DNA of 64,000 nucleotides from Pontitalea aquivivens (GTDB lineage: Bacteria > Pseudomonadota > Alphaproteobacteria > Rhodobacterales > Rhodobacteraceae), in assembly GCF_046507575.1 (NCBI RefSeq), contig NZ_JBKFEY010000001.1, positions 434,001 to 498,000 of the forward strand, in the 5' to 3' direction. The notes under the pieces are model-generated. The model had not been told where the DNA came from. It saw only the letters and a list, made by a program, of their open reading frames with translations, and ran no database searches. This document shows, one piece after another, positions 8,277 to 16,937 of this stretch (its first letter is position 1; each line of letters starts with the position of its first letter). The position numbers and the translations under genes are program-made.

Positions 8277-8834
8277 TCAGGGCGTTGCCACCGCCTTGCG
8301 CGCGCAGGCCAGCGCCGCGGCCAGTTCGCGCCGCAGACGCAGCCGTTCCGCGGGCGTCAGGAAGGCGCCCAGTTCCACCACCCGCGGGCCGCCCTTCAGC
8401 GTCAGATATTGCTCGACCGGGCCGCCCTTGGCGTGGATCTCGGGGCTGACCCAATAGGGATTGGCCTGCCAGTGGCGCGCGGGGGCCTTGGGGTCGTGGC
8501 GGATCAGCTCGACGCGGTCCGACCAGATCCGCATTTCCTCCAGCACTTCGCCGGTACGATAGCTATGCGCCAGCGCCCACCAGACCGCGACCACCGCGAT
8601 CATCAGGAAGGGCAGCAGCGCCCACAGGATGACCGAGCCCAGCACCGCCAGCAGCGGCAGCGCCAAAAGCCCCGCCGTCACCCCGATGAAGATCACGAAT
8701 CCCTTGCGCGGCAAGGATCGGTAGGGCCAGGCGTGCAATTCAGCCAGCGGCGGGCCATCCGGGCGGCCCGATGCGCAAACGGCCCCGGAAATCTCCGGGG
8801 CCGTGTCGGGGTGTGTCACCCATTCATAAGGCAT
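8277..8834 (-). CDS. DUF2244 domain-containing membrane protein
   Basis: A 185-residue protein with two adjacent transmembrane helices at about residues 45-90 ('FVIFIGVTAGLLALPLLAVL' then a second stretch) followed by a cytoplasmic beta-rich domain with the family's conserved 'RVELIRHDP' and 'WYxxP/Y-W' style pattern ('HWQANPYWVSPEIH'). DUF2244 proteins are common in alphaproteobacteria and are often found beside cytochrome oxidase genes, as here: it starts only 9 bases after the ctaD stop on the same strand, so it is very likely cotranscribed with ctaD. A role in oxidase assembly is plausible from context but is not shown. Confidence 0.82.
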   Translation of the reverse strand: MPYEWVTHPDTAPEISGAVCASGRPDGPPLAELHAWPYRSLPRKGFVIFIGVTAGLLALPLLAVLGSVILWALLPFLMIAVVAVWWALAHSYRTGEVLEEMRIWSDRVELIRHDPKAPARHWQANPYWVSPEIHAKGGPVEQYLTLKGGPRVVELGAFLTPAERLRLRRELAAALACARKAVATP

Positions 8835-8843
8835 CTGCCTGCC

Positions 8844-10517
8844 TCAGTGCGCGTGGGATTTGTCCCAGTCCTCGCGCTTGGGCAGCTGCTCGAACGTATG
8901 TTCGGGCGGCGGCGAGGGCAGGGTCCATTCCAGCGTATCGGCATATTCGTTCCAGTAGTTCGCCTCGGTCACGCGGCGGCCTGCCAGCAGGGTGTAGGCC
9001 ACGATGCCGATGAAGAACAGGAACGAGGCGAACGAGATGAACGCGCCGATCGACGAGATGTAGTTCCAGGTGGCAAACGCCTCCGGGTAGTCGATGTAGC
9101 GGCGCGGCATGCCCTGACGGCCCAGGAAGTGCTGCGGGAAGAAGGTCAGGTTCGCACCGATGAACATCGCCCAGAAGTGTAGCTTGCCCGCCCATTCCGG
9201 ATACTGCCGGCCCGACATCTTGCCCATCCAGTAATAGATGCCGGCAAAGATCGCAAAGACCGCGCCCAGCGACATCACATAGTGGAAGTGCGCCACGACA
9301 TAGTAGGTGTCGTGATAGACCCGGTCCAGCGGCGCCTGCGACAACACCACGCCGGTCACGCCGCCGATGGTGAACAGGAACAGGAAGCCGAACGCCCAAA
9401 GCATCGGGGTCTTGAACTCGATCGAGCCGCCCCACATCGTGGCGATCCAGCTGAACACCTTCACGCCCGTGGGCACCGCGATGACCATCGTGGCCAGCAT
9501 GAAGTAGGACTGCTGCGTCAGCGACATGCCCACCGTGTACATGTGGTGCGCCCAGACGACAAAGCCCAGAACCCCGATCGCCACCATCGCATAGACCATC
9601 GGCAGGTAACCGAAGACCGGCTTGCGCGAGAAGGTGGCGATGACGTGGGAGATGATGCCAAAGCCCGGCAGGATGATGATATAGACTTCCGGGTGGCCAA
9701 AGAACCACAGGATGTGCTGATACAGGATCGGGTCACCGCCACCGGCCGGATCGAAGAAGGTCGTGCCGAAGTTGCGGTCCATCAGCAGCATGGTGATCGC
9801 GCCCGCCAGCACCGGCAGCGACAGCAGGATCAGCCACGAGGTGACGAAGATCGACCAGCCGAACAGCGGCACCTTGTGCAGCGTCATGCCCGGGGCGCGC
9901 ATGTTCAGGAAGGTGGTGATCATGTTGATCGCGCCCAGGATCGAGCTGGCACCCGAGACGTGGACGGCGAAGATCGCCAGATCCATCGAGATCCCGCCCT
10001 CATTGGTCGACAGCGGCGGGTAAAGGACCCAGCCCACGCCCGACCCCAGCTGCCCGTTGCCGCCCGGCGCCAGCAGCGAGGCCACGCCCAGCGCCGTGCC
10101 CGCGACATAAAGCCAGTAGGACAGGTTGTTCATCCGCGGGAAGGCCATGTCCGGCGCGCCGATCTGCAGCGGCATGAAATAGTTGCCGAACCCCCCGAAC
10201 AGCGCCGGAATCACCACGAAGAACATCATCAGGACGCCGTGATAGGTGATCATCACGTTCCACAGATGCCCGTTGGGCGTGCATTCTGCCGAGGCATCGG
10301 CGATGAACCGGGCCCCTTCGGCGCACATGTACTGCACGCCCGGTTCCATCAGTTCCATCCGCATGTAAACGGTGAAAATCACCGAAATCAGGCCGACAAG
10401 GCCCGCGGTGAACAGATAAAGAATCCCGATGTCTTTGTGATTGGTGGACATGAACCAGCGGGTAAAGAACCCGCGCGTGTCATGTTCACCATGGCTGTGA
10501 ACGGCTGCGTCCGCCAT
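8844..10517 (-). CDS. ctaD: cytochrome c oxidase subunit I, aa3 type
   Basis: A 557-residue heme-copper oxidase catalytic subunit with 12 membrane helices. Heme a ligand His lies in 'MITYHGVLMMFFVV'; the CuB His-Tyr crosslink motif is 'FGHPEVYIIILPGFG' with the D-channel Glu; 'WAHHMYTVGMS' gives the other two CuB ligands; 'VAHFHYVMSLG' gives the heme a3 and heme a ligands. The K-channel Lys is in 'TGVKVFSW' and the D-channel Asp in 'GAPDMAFPRMNN'. These are A1-type (Paracoccus-like) features. Subunits II and III are not nearby, a split also seen in Rhodobacter. The likely electron donor, a cytochrome c2, is encoded just upstream on the same strand. Confidence 0.97.
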   Translation of the reverse strand: MADAAVHSHGEHDTRGFFTRWFMSTNHKDIGILYLFTAGLVGLISVIFTVYMRMELMEPGVQYMCAEGARFIADASAECTPNGHLWNVMITYHGVLMMFFVVIPALFGGFGNYFMPLQIGAPDMAFPRMNNLSYWLYVAGTALGVASLLAPGGNGQLGSGVGWVLYPPLSTNEGGISMDLAIFAVHVSGASSILGAINMITTFLNMRAPGMTLHKVPLFGWSIFVTSWLILLSLPVLAGAITMLLMDRNFGTTFFDPAGGGDPILYQHILWFFGHPEVYIIILPGFGIISHVIATFSRKPVFGYLPMVYAMVAIGVLGFVVWAHHMYTVGMSLTQQSYFMLATMVIAVPTGVKVFSWIATMWGGSIEFKTPMLWAFGFLFLFTIGGVTGVVLSQAPLDRVYHDTYYVVAHFHYVMSLGAVFAIFAGIYYWMGKMSGRQYPEWAGKLHFWAMFIGANLTFFPQHFLGRQGMPRRYIDYPEAFATWNYISSIGAFISFASFLFFIGIVAYTLLAGRRVTEANYWNEYADTLEWTLPSPPPEHTFEQLPKREDWDKSHAH

Positions 10518-10703
10518 GCTGATCTCCCATTTCGCGCCTGGCCCGCGGGTCTCCCACCCCGGGCCTGCATGGAATACTTCTAGAACGCAATTTCGCGATC
10601 GGCAATGATCGAGCGTCGGAATGGCGCAAAAATAGGCGCCAAAATGCGGCGGGGCGCCGTTGGGGCGCCGCGCGGGGGATTTCCGGCGCCGATCCGTTGC
10701 CGA

Positions 10704-11129
10704 TCAGCGCACGACCGAGGCCAGATAGGCCGCCAGGTCGGCCTGTTTGGACTGCTGCTTGAAGGTCATGCCGGTCCTGGCTGCGGGATCGCCGGTCTTT
10801 TCGACCAGCCAGGCCTTCGGATCGGTCATGTAGGCGGCCAGTTCGGCCTCATCCCAGACCAGACCGGATTCGCCCACCGCGACGATCGGGTCCTTGTATC
10901 TGAACCCTGCCAGCCCGCCGACCGTGCGGCCCACGACGCCATACAGGTTCGGGCCGACCTTGCCGCCCGTGACGATTTCGGTGCCGTCATCGGCCACGAT
11001 CGCATGGCAGGCCTTGCATCTGGCGAATTCCTTTGCGCCCACGGCGGGATCCCGGGCCGCGGCAGGGGGCACAAGGGCAAGCGCGCCAAGGGTGGCGGCG
11101 GCGAGGCTGGCAATGACGCGGGTTTTCAT
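10704..11129 (-). CDS. cycA: periplasmic cytochrome c2/c550-type electron carrier
   Basis: A 141-residue class I c-type cytochrome. A signal peptide (residues 1-26, ending 'PPAAARD') exports it to the periplasm. Heme binds covalently at C38-K-A-C-H42, and M121 in 'TGMTFK' is the axial ligand. The conserved 'GPNLYGVVGRT' and 'GLVWDEAELAAYMTDPKAWL' segments match cytochrome c2 of Rhodobacter and c550 of Paracoccus. It likely carries electrons from the bc1 complex to the aa3 oxidase encoded next door. The ATG at 11129 is chosen because the signal peptide begins there; an in-frame upstream ATG would add an unneeded 11-residue tail. It has its own gap of 186 bases before ctaD. Confidence 0.88.
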   Translation of the reverse strand: MKTRVIASLAAATLGALALVPPAAARDPAVGAKEFARCKACHAIVADDGTEIVTGGKVGPNLYGVVGRTVGGLAGFRYKDPIVAVGESGLVWDEAELAAYMTDPKAWLVEKTGDPAARTGMTFKQQSKQADLAAYLASVVR

Positions 11130-11226
11130 GGGCGATCCTTCACTCTGCACACTGGCCGTCATGAAACACCACGGTCGTCACAAACGGGTCGGGGTCCACG
11201 CCGCGCAGATGGGGTGCCGGCGCGGC

Positions 11227-11919
11227 TTATTCCATGGGACAGGCCGTCGCGCCCCCCGCTTGCCCGGCCTCATCGCCAAAGATTGCGGTGAACTGCCGCT
11301 TCAGCGCCACGTCCAGATCGGCCATGCCGACGGGCAGGCCCAGATCGACCAGGCTGGTCACGCCATGTTCGCGGATGCCGCAGGGCACGATGCCCTGAAA
11401 ATGGTCAAGGTCGGGTTCCACATTGATCGAGATGCCGTGAAAGCTGACCCAGCGGCGCAGCTTGACGCCGATTGCGGCGATCTTGTCCTCACGCGGGGTG
11501 CCATCGGGGCCTGGTGCCTTGTCGGGGCGCACCACCCACACGCCGACGCGGCCCGCGCGCCGTTCGCCCCGGACGTTGAATTCGGCCAGTGTGTCGATGA
11601 CCCATTGTTCCAGCTTGCACACGAAGGCGCGCACATCGCGCCCGCGGCGGTTCAGATCCAGCATCACATAGGCCACGCGCTGCCCGGGCCCGTGATAGGT
11701 ATATTGCCCGCCGCGCCCGGCCTGATGAACCGGAAAGCGGCCGGGATCGGTCAGATCCTGCGCCCGGGCCGAGGTGCCCGCGGTATAAAGCGGCGGATGT
11801 TCCAGCAACCAGACCGCCTCGGGGGCCTGACCGCGCGCGATGGCCGCGGCGCGGTCTTCCATGAAGGCCAGCGCCTCTGCATAGGGCACCAACCGCCCGG
11901 AATGGATCCATTCGACCAT
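11227..11919 (-). CDS. lipB: octanoyl-(acyl-carrier-protein):protein N-octanoyltransferase
   Basis: A 230-residue enzyme that moves octanoate from acyl carrier protein to lipoyl domains, the first step of lipoate assembly. It shows 'LLEHPPLYTAGTSARAQDL', the 'GRGGQYTYHGPGQRVAYVM' region, the catalytic Lys in 'KIAAIGVKLRRWVSFHGISI' and the catalytic Cys in 'GIVPCGIREHGVTSL'. Length and motif order are those of the LipB family. No lipA is present in the window. It is a single gene on the minus strand, about 100 bases upstream of cytochrome c2. Confidence 0.96.
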   Translation of the reverse strand: MVEWIHSGRLVPYAEALAFMEDRAAAIARGQAPEAVWLLEHPPLYTAGTSARAQDLTDPGRFPVHQAGRGGQYTYHGPGQRVAYVMLDLNRRGRDVRAFVCKLEQWVIDTLAEFNVRGERRAGRVGVWVVRPDKAPGPDGTPREDKIAAIGVKLRRWVSFHGISINVEPDLDHFQGIVPCGIREHGVTSLVDLGLPVGMADLDVALKRQFTAIFGDEAGQAGGATACPME

Positions 11920-11994
11920 GCGCGCCTCCTGATCGGGTCAGGTCCGGCTTAGGCGAACGGGGCCGGTGGCTCAAGCCTGATTGCGCGCGGGGGC

Positions 11995-12030
11995 GGCCGG
12001 GACAGGGGCCGGGACAGGGGCCGGGACAGG
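11995..12030. repeat. 12-bp tandem repeat, three perfect copies
   Basis: The unit GGCCGGGACAGG occurs three times head to tail with no mismatch, between the lipB start and tRNA-Leu. It does not overlap a recognised gene. Confidence 0.85.
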
Positions 12031-12116
12031 CGGGCCAAGATTTTCGGGGGCGGCGTGAAAATTCCCTTTTCAACGCCGGACCGCTCGGCTAATACGCCGC
12101 CACCAAGCCCTGACGT

Positions 12117-12203
12117 GCGGTCGTGGCGGAATTGGTAGACGCGCAGCGTTGAGGTCGCTGTGGGGTAACTCCCGTGGAAGTTCGAGTCTTCTCGACCGCA
12201 CCA
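12117..12203 (+). tRNA. tRNA-Leu (anticodon GAG)
   Basis: An 87-nt class II tRNA. The acceptor GCGGTCG pairs with CGACCGC, followed by A and an encoded CCA. The anticodon stem CAGCG/CGCTG carries a TTGAGGT loop with GAG at 12151-12153, and a long variable arm precedes the TTCGAGT T-loop. Confidence 0.96.
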
Positions 12204-12551
12204 TTTTCCTGACAGCCTGCCGGTCACGACGCCGGGGAAATCGTTTTTCCGCGTCGCTTTGCCATCTGCCGGGCGGGCCGGAACCAGGGACCCCGCAACG
12301 ATTCGCCGATTCGCACCGCCCCCAGGGGGCGGCCCGCGCCCGAAGGCGCGTTTCGCCGGGGCGGCCGATGGTCGCGGACCGCGCGCGGGGTGCCGTATTT
12401 GGGCCATTTGCGGCCCCGAACCCCCGCGGACTGCCTCCTGTGCCCTGCCGGTCCCGGCCCCGGATTTGTGACGGGTTGAAATGCGCATCTGCTTCCGTTT
12501 TAGTCGGCGCTACGGGAAACAGGATCACAAGAACAAACAGGGAGCCCGCAT
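12204..12551. other. 348-base intergenic stretch without a recognised gene
   Basis: Between tRNA-Leu and the ABC ATPase gene I see no convincing gene on either strand; open frames here lack family features and ribosome sites. It must hold the promoter of the transporter operon. A GC-rich block around 12318-12355 can fold into short hairpins. The substrate-binding protein expected at this position of a polyamine-type operon is absent. Confidence 0.6.
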
Positions 12552-13655
12552 TTGACTACCGCAGCCACCGACGATGGATTCGTCGTTTTCGACCACGTTC
12601 AGAAAAGTTACGACGGCGAGACACTGGTCGTGAAAGACCTGAACCTGTCGATCGGCAAGGGAGAGTTCCTGACGATGCTGGGGCCTTCGGGGTCCGGTAA
12701 AACGACCTGCCTGATGATGCTTGCGGGGTTTGAAACCGCGACCAACGGTGAAATCCGGCTGGACGGGCGCAACATCAACATGGTCCCGCCGCACAGGCGC
12801 GGGATCGGGATGGTGTTCCAGAACTATGCGTTGTTCCCGCACATGACGGTGGGCGAGAACCTGTCCTTCCCGCTGGAGGTGCGGGGCATGGGCAAATCCG
12901 GGCGCGAGGCCAAGATCGCCCGCGCGCTGGACATGGTGCAGATGGGGGCCTTCGCCAACCGCCGCCCGGCGCAGCTTTCGGGCGGCCAGCAGCAGCGCAT
13001 CGCGCTGGCGCGCGCGCTGGTCTTCGACCCCGCGCTGGTGCTGATGGACGAACCCCTGGGTGCGCTGGACAAGCAGCTGCGTGAACATATGCAGTTTGAA
13101 ATCAAGCGATTGCACGAAAGCCTTGGGATCACGGTGGTCTATGTCACCCACGACCAGGGCGAGGCGCTGACGATGTCCGACCGCGTTGCGGTGTTCAACG
13201 ACGGCCGCATCCAGCAGCTGGCCCCCCCCGATGAGCTTTACGAACGCCCCGGCAACAGCTTCGTCGCCCAGTTCATCGGCGAAAACAACAAGCTGCCCGG
13301 CACGATCGAGGAAATCCACGAAGGCCGCGCGCTGGTGCGGCTGGCCAATGGCGAGCTGATCGACGCGACGCCCGTCAACATCCAGACGCGCGGCCAGCGG
13401 ACGCTGGTCTCGATCCGTCCCGAACGGGTGGAATTCAAGCCCGAGATGATGCCCCCCGGCGCCCACACCATCGACGCCGAGGTGCTGGAGGTCATCTACA
13501 TGGGCGACATCCTGCGCGCGCGGCTGCGCGTGGCCGGATCGGACGATTTCGTGATGAAAATGCGCAACACCCTGGGCCAGACGCGCCTGGGCCCCGGCCA
13601 GAAAATCAAGGTCGGCTGGCATCCCCAGGATGCCCGCGCGCTCGATCCGATGTAG
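12552..13655 (+). CDS. polyamine-type ABC transporter ATP-binding protein (PotA family)
   Basis: A 367-residue ATPase of the MOI (spermidine/putrescine/iron/sulfate) class. Walker A is 'GPSGSGKT' at residues 44-51, the signature is 'LSGGQQQRIALARAL', Walker B is 'ALVLMDEPLGALD', and the H-loop is 'VYVTHDQGEAL'. From about residue 240 a TOBE domain follows ('NKLPGTIEEIHEG', 'ISIRPERVEFKPE'), as in PotA. The start is TTG, with GGGAG eight bases before it; no ATG fits. Two permease genes follow in the same direction. No binding protein is linked, so the substrate (polyamine or another small organic cation) is inferred only from family. Confidence 0.9.
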   Translation: MTTAATDDGFVVFDHVQKSYDGETLVVKDLNLSIGKGEFLTMLGPSGSGKTTCLMMLAGFETATNGEIRLDGRNINMVPPHRRGIGMVFQNYALFPHMTVGENLSFPLEVRGMGKSGREAKIARALDMVQMGAFANRRPAQLSGGQQQRIALARALVFDPALVLMDEPLGALDKQLREHMQFEIKRLHESLGITVVYVTHDQGEALTMSDRVAVFNDGRIQQLAPPDELYERPGNSFVAQFIGENNKLPGTIEEIHEGRALVRLANGELIDATPVNIQTRGQRTLVSIRPERVEFKPEMMPPGAHTIDAEVLEVIYMGDILRARLRVAGSDDFVMKMRNTLGQTRLGPGQKIKVGWHPQDARALDPM

Positions 13656-13773
13656 CATGGTCCGGCGCGGGCGCTGCCCCGCGCCAGTCCCGCCGCGTCC
13701 GGTCCGCTGCACTTTGGGCCCGGGCGCAGGAAATGCCCGGGTCCGCCCGCCCGAGATTGCCACAGGATGACCC

Positions 13774-15024
13774 ATGACTGACGCCGCCGCCCCGCTTTCC
13801 ACCGCAGATGGCCGCCCGCTCAAGGCGGCACTGGCCGCATCCCAGACCCGCGCGCGCCGCAAGGCGCTGGCGCTTGTGGCGCCGCTGCTCCTGTTCGTGC
13901 TGATCACCTTCGTGGTCCCGATCGGCCAGATGCTGTTCCAGTCGGTCTATAATCCCACCTTCGCCGATGCCGCCCCCGCGCTGCGGCAATGGTTCGACGA
14001 CAATCCCCCCGGCGCCGGGATCGACGAGACGGCCTTTGCCGCCCTTGCCGCCGACCTCAGACAGATGCGTGCCGAACGGACCGCCGGCGCCGCGGGCACG
14101 CGCATCAACTATGACGTGGCGGGCACGCGATCGCTGTTCACCGCCGCCGCGCGCCGCGCCGACAACCTGGCCCCCCCCTACCGCGAGGCGATCCTGACCC
14201 TGGACCCGGGCTGGGGCGATCCGCTTTTGTGGCGGGCCATGCGCTCTGCCTCCAGTCCGGTCACCGCCGATTTCTACCTCGCCGCGCTGGACCTGACCCG
14301 GGATGAGACCGGCGCGATCGTCCAGGTCGATGAAAAGCAACGCGTCTACAAGCTGCTGTTCGGGCGCACATTGCTGCTTTCGGCGCTGATCACCTTTACC
14401 TGCCTGCTGCTGGCCTTCCCGATCGCGCATCTTCTGGCGACGCTGCCGCTGGCGAAATCGAACCTGCTGATGATCCTGGTGCTCTTGCCGTTCTGGACAT
14501 CGCTTCTGGTGCGCACGACATCCTGGATCGTGCTGCTGCAACAGCAGGGCGTGATCAACAACGCGCTTGTCGCCCTTGGCATTGTGGGCGAAGACGGGCG
14601 CATCCAGATGATCTACAACCAGATGGGCACGATCATCGCGATGACCCATATCCTGCTGCCCTTCATGGTGCTGCCGCTCTACTCGGTGATGCGCCCGATC
14701 CCGCCCAGCTATGTGCGCGCGGCCCGCTCGCTGGGCGCCACCAGCTGGACGGCCTTCCGCCGCATCTACCTGCCGCAAACCCTGCCCGGCATCGGCGCGG
14801 GGGCGCTTCTGGTCTTCATCCTGGCGGTCGGCTACTACATCACGCCCGCGCTGGTCGGCGGCGCCGATGGCCAGCTGATCTCGAACCTGATCGCCTTCCA
14901 CATGCAGAAATCGCTGAACTGGTCGCTGGCGGCGGCCCTTGCGGGCCTGCTCCTGGGGGGCGTGCTGATCCTTTACTGGCTCTACGACAAGCTCGTGGGC
15001 ATCGACAATCTGAAGCTGGGCTGA
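13774..15024 (+). CDS. polyamine-type ABC transporter permease (PotB family) with enlarged periplasmic loop
   Basis: A 416-residue inner-membrane permease, well above the usual 280-300. The excess is a polar segment of about 130 residues (roughly 60-193, rich in Ala, Asp and Arg) between the first membrane helix (31-52) and the second (from about 198), so it should lie in the periplasm. The core matches PotB, with the cytoplasmic EAA loop that docks on the ATPase at about 315-340 ('YVRAARSLGATSWTAFRRIY'). It follows the ATPase gene by 118 bases and precedes a PotC-type permease. The big loop may contact a binding protein encoded elsewhere; that is inference. Confidence 0.88.
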   Translation: MTDAAAPLSTADGRPLKAALAASQTRARRKALALVAPLLLFVLITFVVPIGQMLFQSVYNPTFADAAPALRQWFDDNPPGAGIDETAFAALAADLRQMRAERTAGAAGTRINYDVAGTRSLFTAAARRADNLAPPYREAILTLDPGWGDPLLWRAMRSASSPVTADFYLAALDLTRDETGAIVQVDEKQRVYKLLFGRTLLLSALITFTCLLLAFPIAHLLATLPLAKSNLLMILVLLPFWTSLLVRTTSWIVLLQQQGVINNALVALGIVGEDGRIQMIYNQMGTIIAMTHILLPFMVLPLYSVMRPIPPSYVRAARSLGATSWTAFRRIYLPQTLPGIGAGALLVFILAVGYYITPALVGGADGQLISNLIAFHMQKSLNWSLAAALAGLLLGGVLILYWLYDKLVGIDNLKLG

Positions 15025-15027
15025 TCC

Positions 15028-15077
15028 GGCTTCTTCTTGGCTGAAATACTCCGGGGGTCCGGGGGCAGCGCCCCCGG
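15028..15077 (+). repeat. dispersed Rhodobacterales-type repeat with hairpin
   Basis: It begins GGCTTCTTCTTGGCTGAAAT, three bases after the potB-like stop, and ends in the hairpin CCGGGGGC-AGC-GCCCCCGG (15059-15077). The same leader recurs at 36088 after purN, and related forms at 39353-39382 and 41606-41668. It lies in the gap between two permease genes. Confidence 0.75.
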
Positions 15078-15104
15078 CCGCGATGAGACAGGAGACCGAT
15101 CCGA

Positions 15105-16016
15105 ATGGCGCTTCCCGCCTATGCAAGCCCGCTCGAAAAGCTCTGGCATTATACCTATCTGGTGATCTGCGCGCTGATCTTCCTGTTCCTGATCTCGCCG
15201 ATCCTGATCATCATGCCGCTGTCGTTCAACGCCGAGCCCTATTTCACCTTCACCGAAAAGATGATGGCGCTCGACCCCGAGGGCTATTCGCTGCGCTGGT
15301 ATGACAGCCTGCTGACCTTCGGCATGCAGGCCCCCGATGCGCCGCGCGATGCGGCCTGGTGGGGGGATTTCTGGCGCAATGCGCAATGGATGCAGGTCAC
15401 CAGGAATTCGATCATCATCGGCTTTTTCTCGACGCTGCTGGCGACCGTGCTGGGCACGCTGGCGGCGTTGGGCCTGTCGCGCCCGGAAATGCCCTTCCGC
15501 CGGGCGATCATGGCGGTGCTGATCTCGCCGATGATCGTGCCGATCATCATCACCGCGACGGGGCTGTTCTTCTTCTACTCGAAAACGGGGCTGGCCAATT
15601 CCTATCCCGGCATCATCCTGGCCCATGCCACGCTGGGCATTCCTTTCGTCATCATCACCGTCACCGCGACGCTGGTGGGCTTTGACCAAAGCCTTTCGCG
15701 TGCGGCGGCCTCGCTGGGGGCCAATCCGCGCACGACCTTCTTCAAGGTGATCATGCCGCTGATCCTGCCCGGCGTGATCTCGGGGGCGCTGTTTGCCTTC
15801 GTGACCTCGTTTGATGAGGTGGTGGTGGTGCTGTTCGTGGCCGATCACAGCCAGCAGACGATCCCGCGGCAGATGTGGAACGGCATCCGTGAACAGATCA
15901 GCCCGGCGATCCTTGCGGTGGCGACGATCCTTGTGGTGATCTCGATCGCGCTGCTGACCACGGTCGAATTGCTGCGCCGCCGTTCGGACCGGCTGCGGGG
16001 CATCAGCGCGCGCTGA
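15105..16016 (+). CDS. polyamine-type ABC transporter permease (PotC family)
   Basis: A 303-residue inner-membrane permease, partner of the PotB-type protein. It has about six hydrophobic helices, beginning 'YLVICALIFLFLISPILIIM', a polar loop near residues 50-95, and the EAA docking loop around 'RAAASLGANPRTTFFKVIMP'. The ATG follows a CAGGAGA ribosome site. Together with the preceding two genes it forms a transporter core of one ATPase and two permeases. A GC-rich hairpin right after the stop may end the operon. Confidence 0.9.
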   Translation: MALPAYASPLEKLWHYTYLVICALIFLFLISPILIIMPLSFNAEPYFTFTEKMMALDPEGYSLRWYDSLLTFGMQAPDAPRDAAWWGDFWRNAQWMQVTRNSIIIGFFSTLLATVLGTLAALGLSRPEMPFRRAIMAVLISPMIVPIIITATGLFFFYSKTGLANSYPGIILAHATLGIPFVIITVTATLVGFDQSLSRAAASLGANPRTTFFKVIMPLILPGVISGALFAFVTSFDEVVVVLFVADHSQQTIPRQMWNGIREQISPAILAVATILVVISIALLTTVELLRRRSDRLRGISAR

Positions 16017-16023
16017 GGGGCGT

Positions 16024-16043
16024 CGCCGGCCCAAGGGCCGGCG
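16024..16043. terminator. GC-rich hairpin after the PotC-type gene
   Basis: The perfect inverted repeat CGCCGGCCC/GGGCCGGCG around AA sits 8 bases after the stop and between convergent genes. No T-run follows, so its role as terminator is uncertain. Confidence 0.4.
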
Positions 16044-16082
16044 CGCCAACAGCCTGACCAAGGCCAGGCCGCAGGCGGGGGG

Positions 16083-16898
16083 TCAGCGCAGGGCGCCCAA
16101 CGCGGCCTCTTCCTCTTCGGGTGTCATTGGCGCGCCGGCTTCGGTGGTGGCTATGAAGGCGTCCAGCGTTTCCAGCGACGAGGCCGGGGCATAGCTTTGC
16201 GTATCCGCGCGCGGCGCGGCGATGGCCAGGCGGATGTCCCAATCCGCGCCGCTGTGGCAGGCCACGGATACCAGGGTCCGGCCATCCGCCCCGTCATGTT
16301 CGAATTCGCGGCAGAATTCGCCCGCGCCATTGCGGAAACTGGCGATCGCGGCGATGCGGTCGCCATTGGGCAACGTGGCGACCTGACCCGAGGGCAGGCT
16401 GGCCAGCGTGGCGGGCAGACCGGGGCTGTCCAGTGCGGTGATGCGCAGCCCCCCCATTCCGTCCTGTGGCTTGCCCGTCTGTCCGGCCCAGAAGCCTGCG
16501 CCCAGGCCCACCGCCAGCGCGATGGATGCCGCCAGCGCCAGACGCGCCGCGCCGCGCCGCGCCGGCTGTGCCGATGCGGCGCGGCGCAGGAACGGCAGGA
16601 TTGCCGCCCCGGCGGGGGCAGGGGTGGGGGCAGGGGCGGCGGCGGGCGTCTGGCGCGCGGCGGCCAGCGTCGCCTCGACCCGTGCGCGCAGCGTCTCGGG
16701 CACGGGCGGGGCGGGGCGGGCGGCATCGGCACGCAACAGTTCTGCCGTGCGCGCAAACATCGTGACCCGTGCCGCCACCTCGGGGGTGGCGGCCATGGCC
16801 GCCTCGATGTCGCGCGCGGTGGCGTCGTCCAGCACGCCATCGGCATAGGCCATCAGCAGGTCATCGCCCGGGACTGTCTGGGGGGTGGCTTTGGCCAT
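16083..16898 (-). CDS. anti-sigma factor-like membrane protein
   Basis: A 271-residue protein encoded 39 bases after an ECF sigma factor on the same strand. Residues 10-60 are a helical, acidic N-terminal domain ('DDLLMAYADGVLDDATARDI') like the sigma-binding domains of RseA/ChrR-class anti-sigma factors, without the zinc HxxxCxxC motif. After a Pro/Ala-rich linker (85-100), one membrane helix spans about 119-138. The periplasmic domain follows, with two cysteines in 'GEFCREFEHDG' and 'VSVACHSGADWDIR' that could form a disulphide. It is expected to hold the sigma factor at the membrane until an envelope signal arrives; that is inference from order and topology. Confidence 0.82.
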   Translation of the reverse strand: MAKATPQTVPGDDLLMAYADGVLDDATARDIEAAMAATPEVAARVTMFARTAELLRADAARPAPPVPETLRARVEATLAAARQTPAAAPAPTPAPAGAAILPFLRRAASAQPARRGAARLALAASIALAVGLGAGFWAGQTGKPQDGMGGLRITALDSPGLPATLASLPSGQVATLPNGDRIAAIASFRNGAGEFCREFEHDGADGRTLVSVACHSGADWDIRLAIAAPRADTQSYAPASSLETLDAFIATTEAGAPMTPEEEEAALGALR

Positions 16899-16937
16899 TG
16901 CGCGTCTCCTTGATCCGCTGCGATAACGCGGCAGCGA

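Noticed and set aside
13606..15126. 506-codon minus-strand open frame opposite the PotB-type gene
   Set aside because: Rich in Gln, Arg and Asp with no family features; the plus strand encodes a clear permease with membrane helices and an EAA loop.
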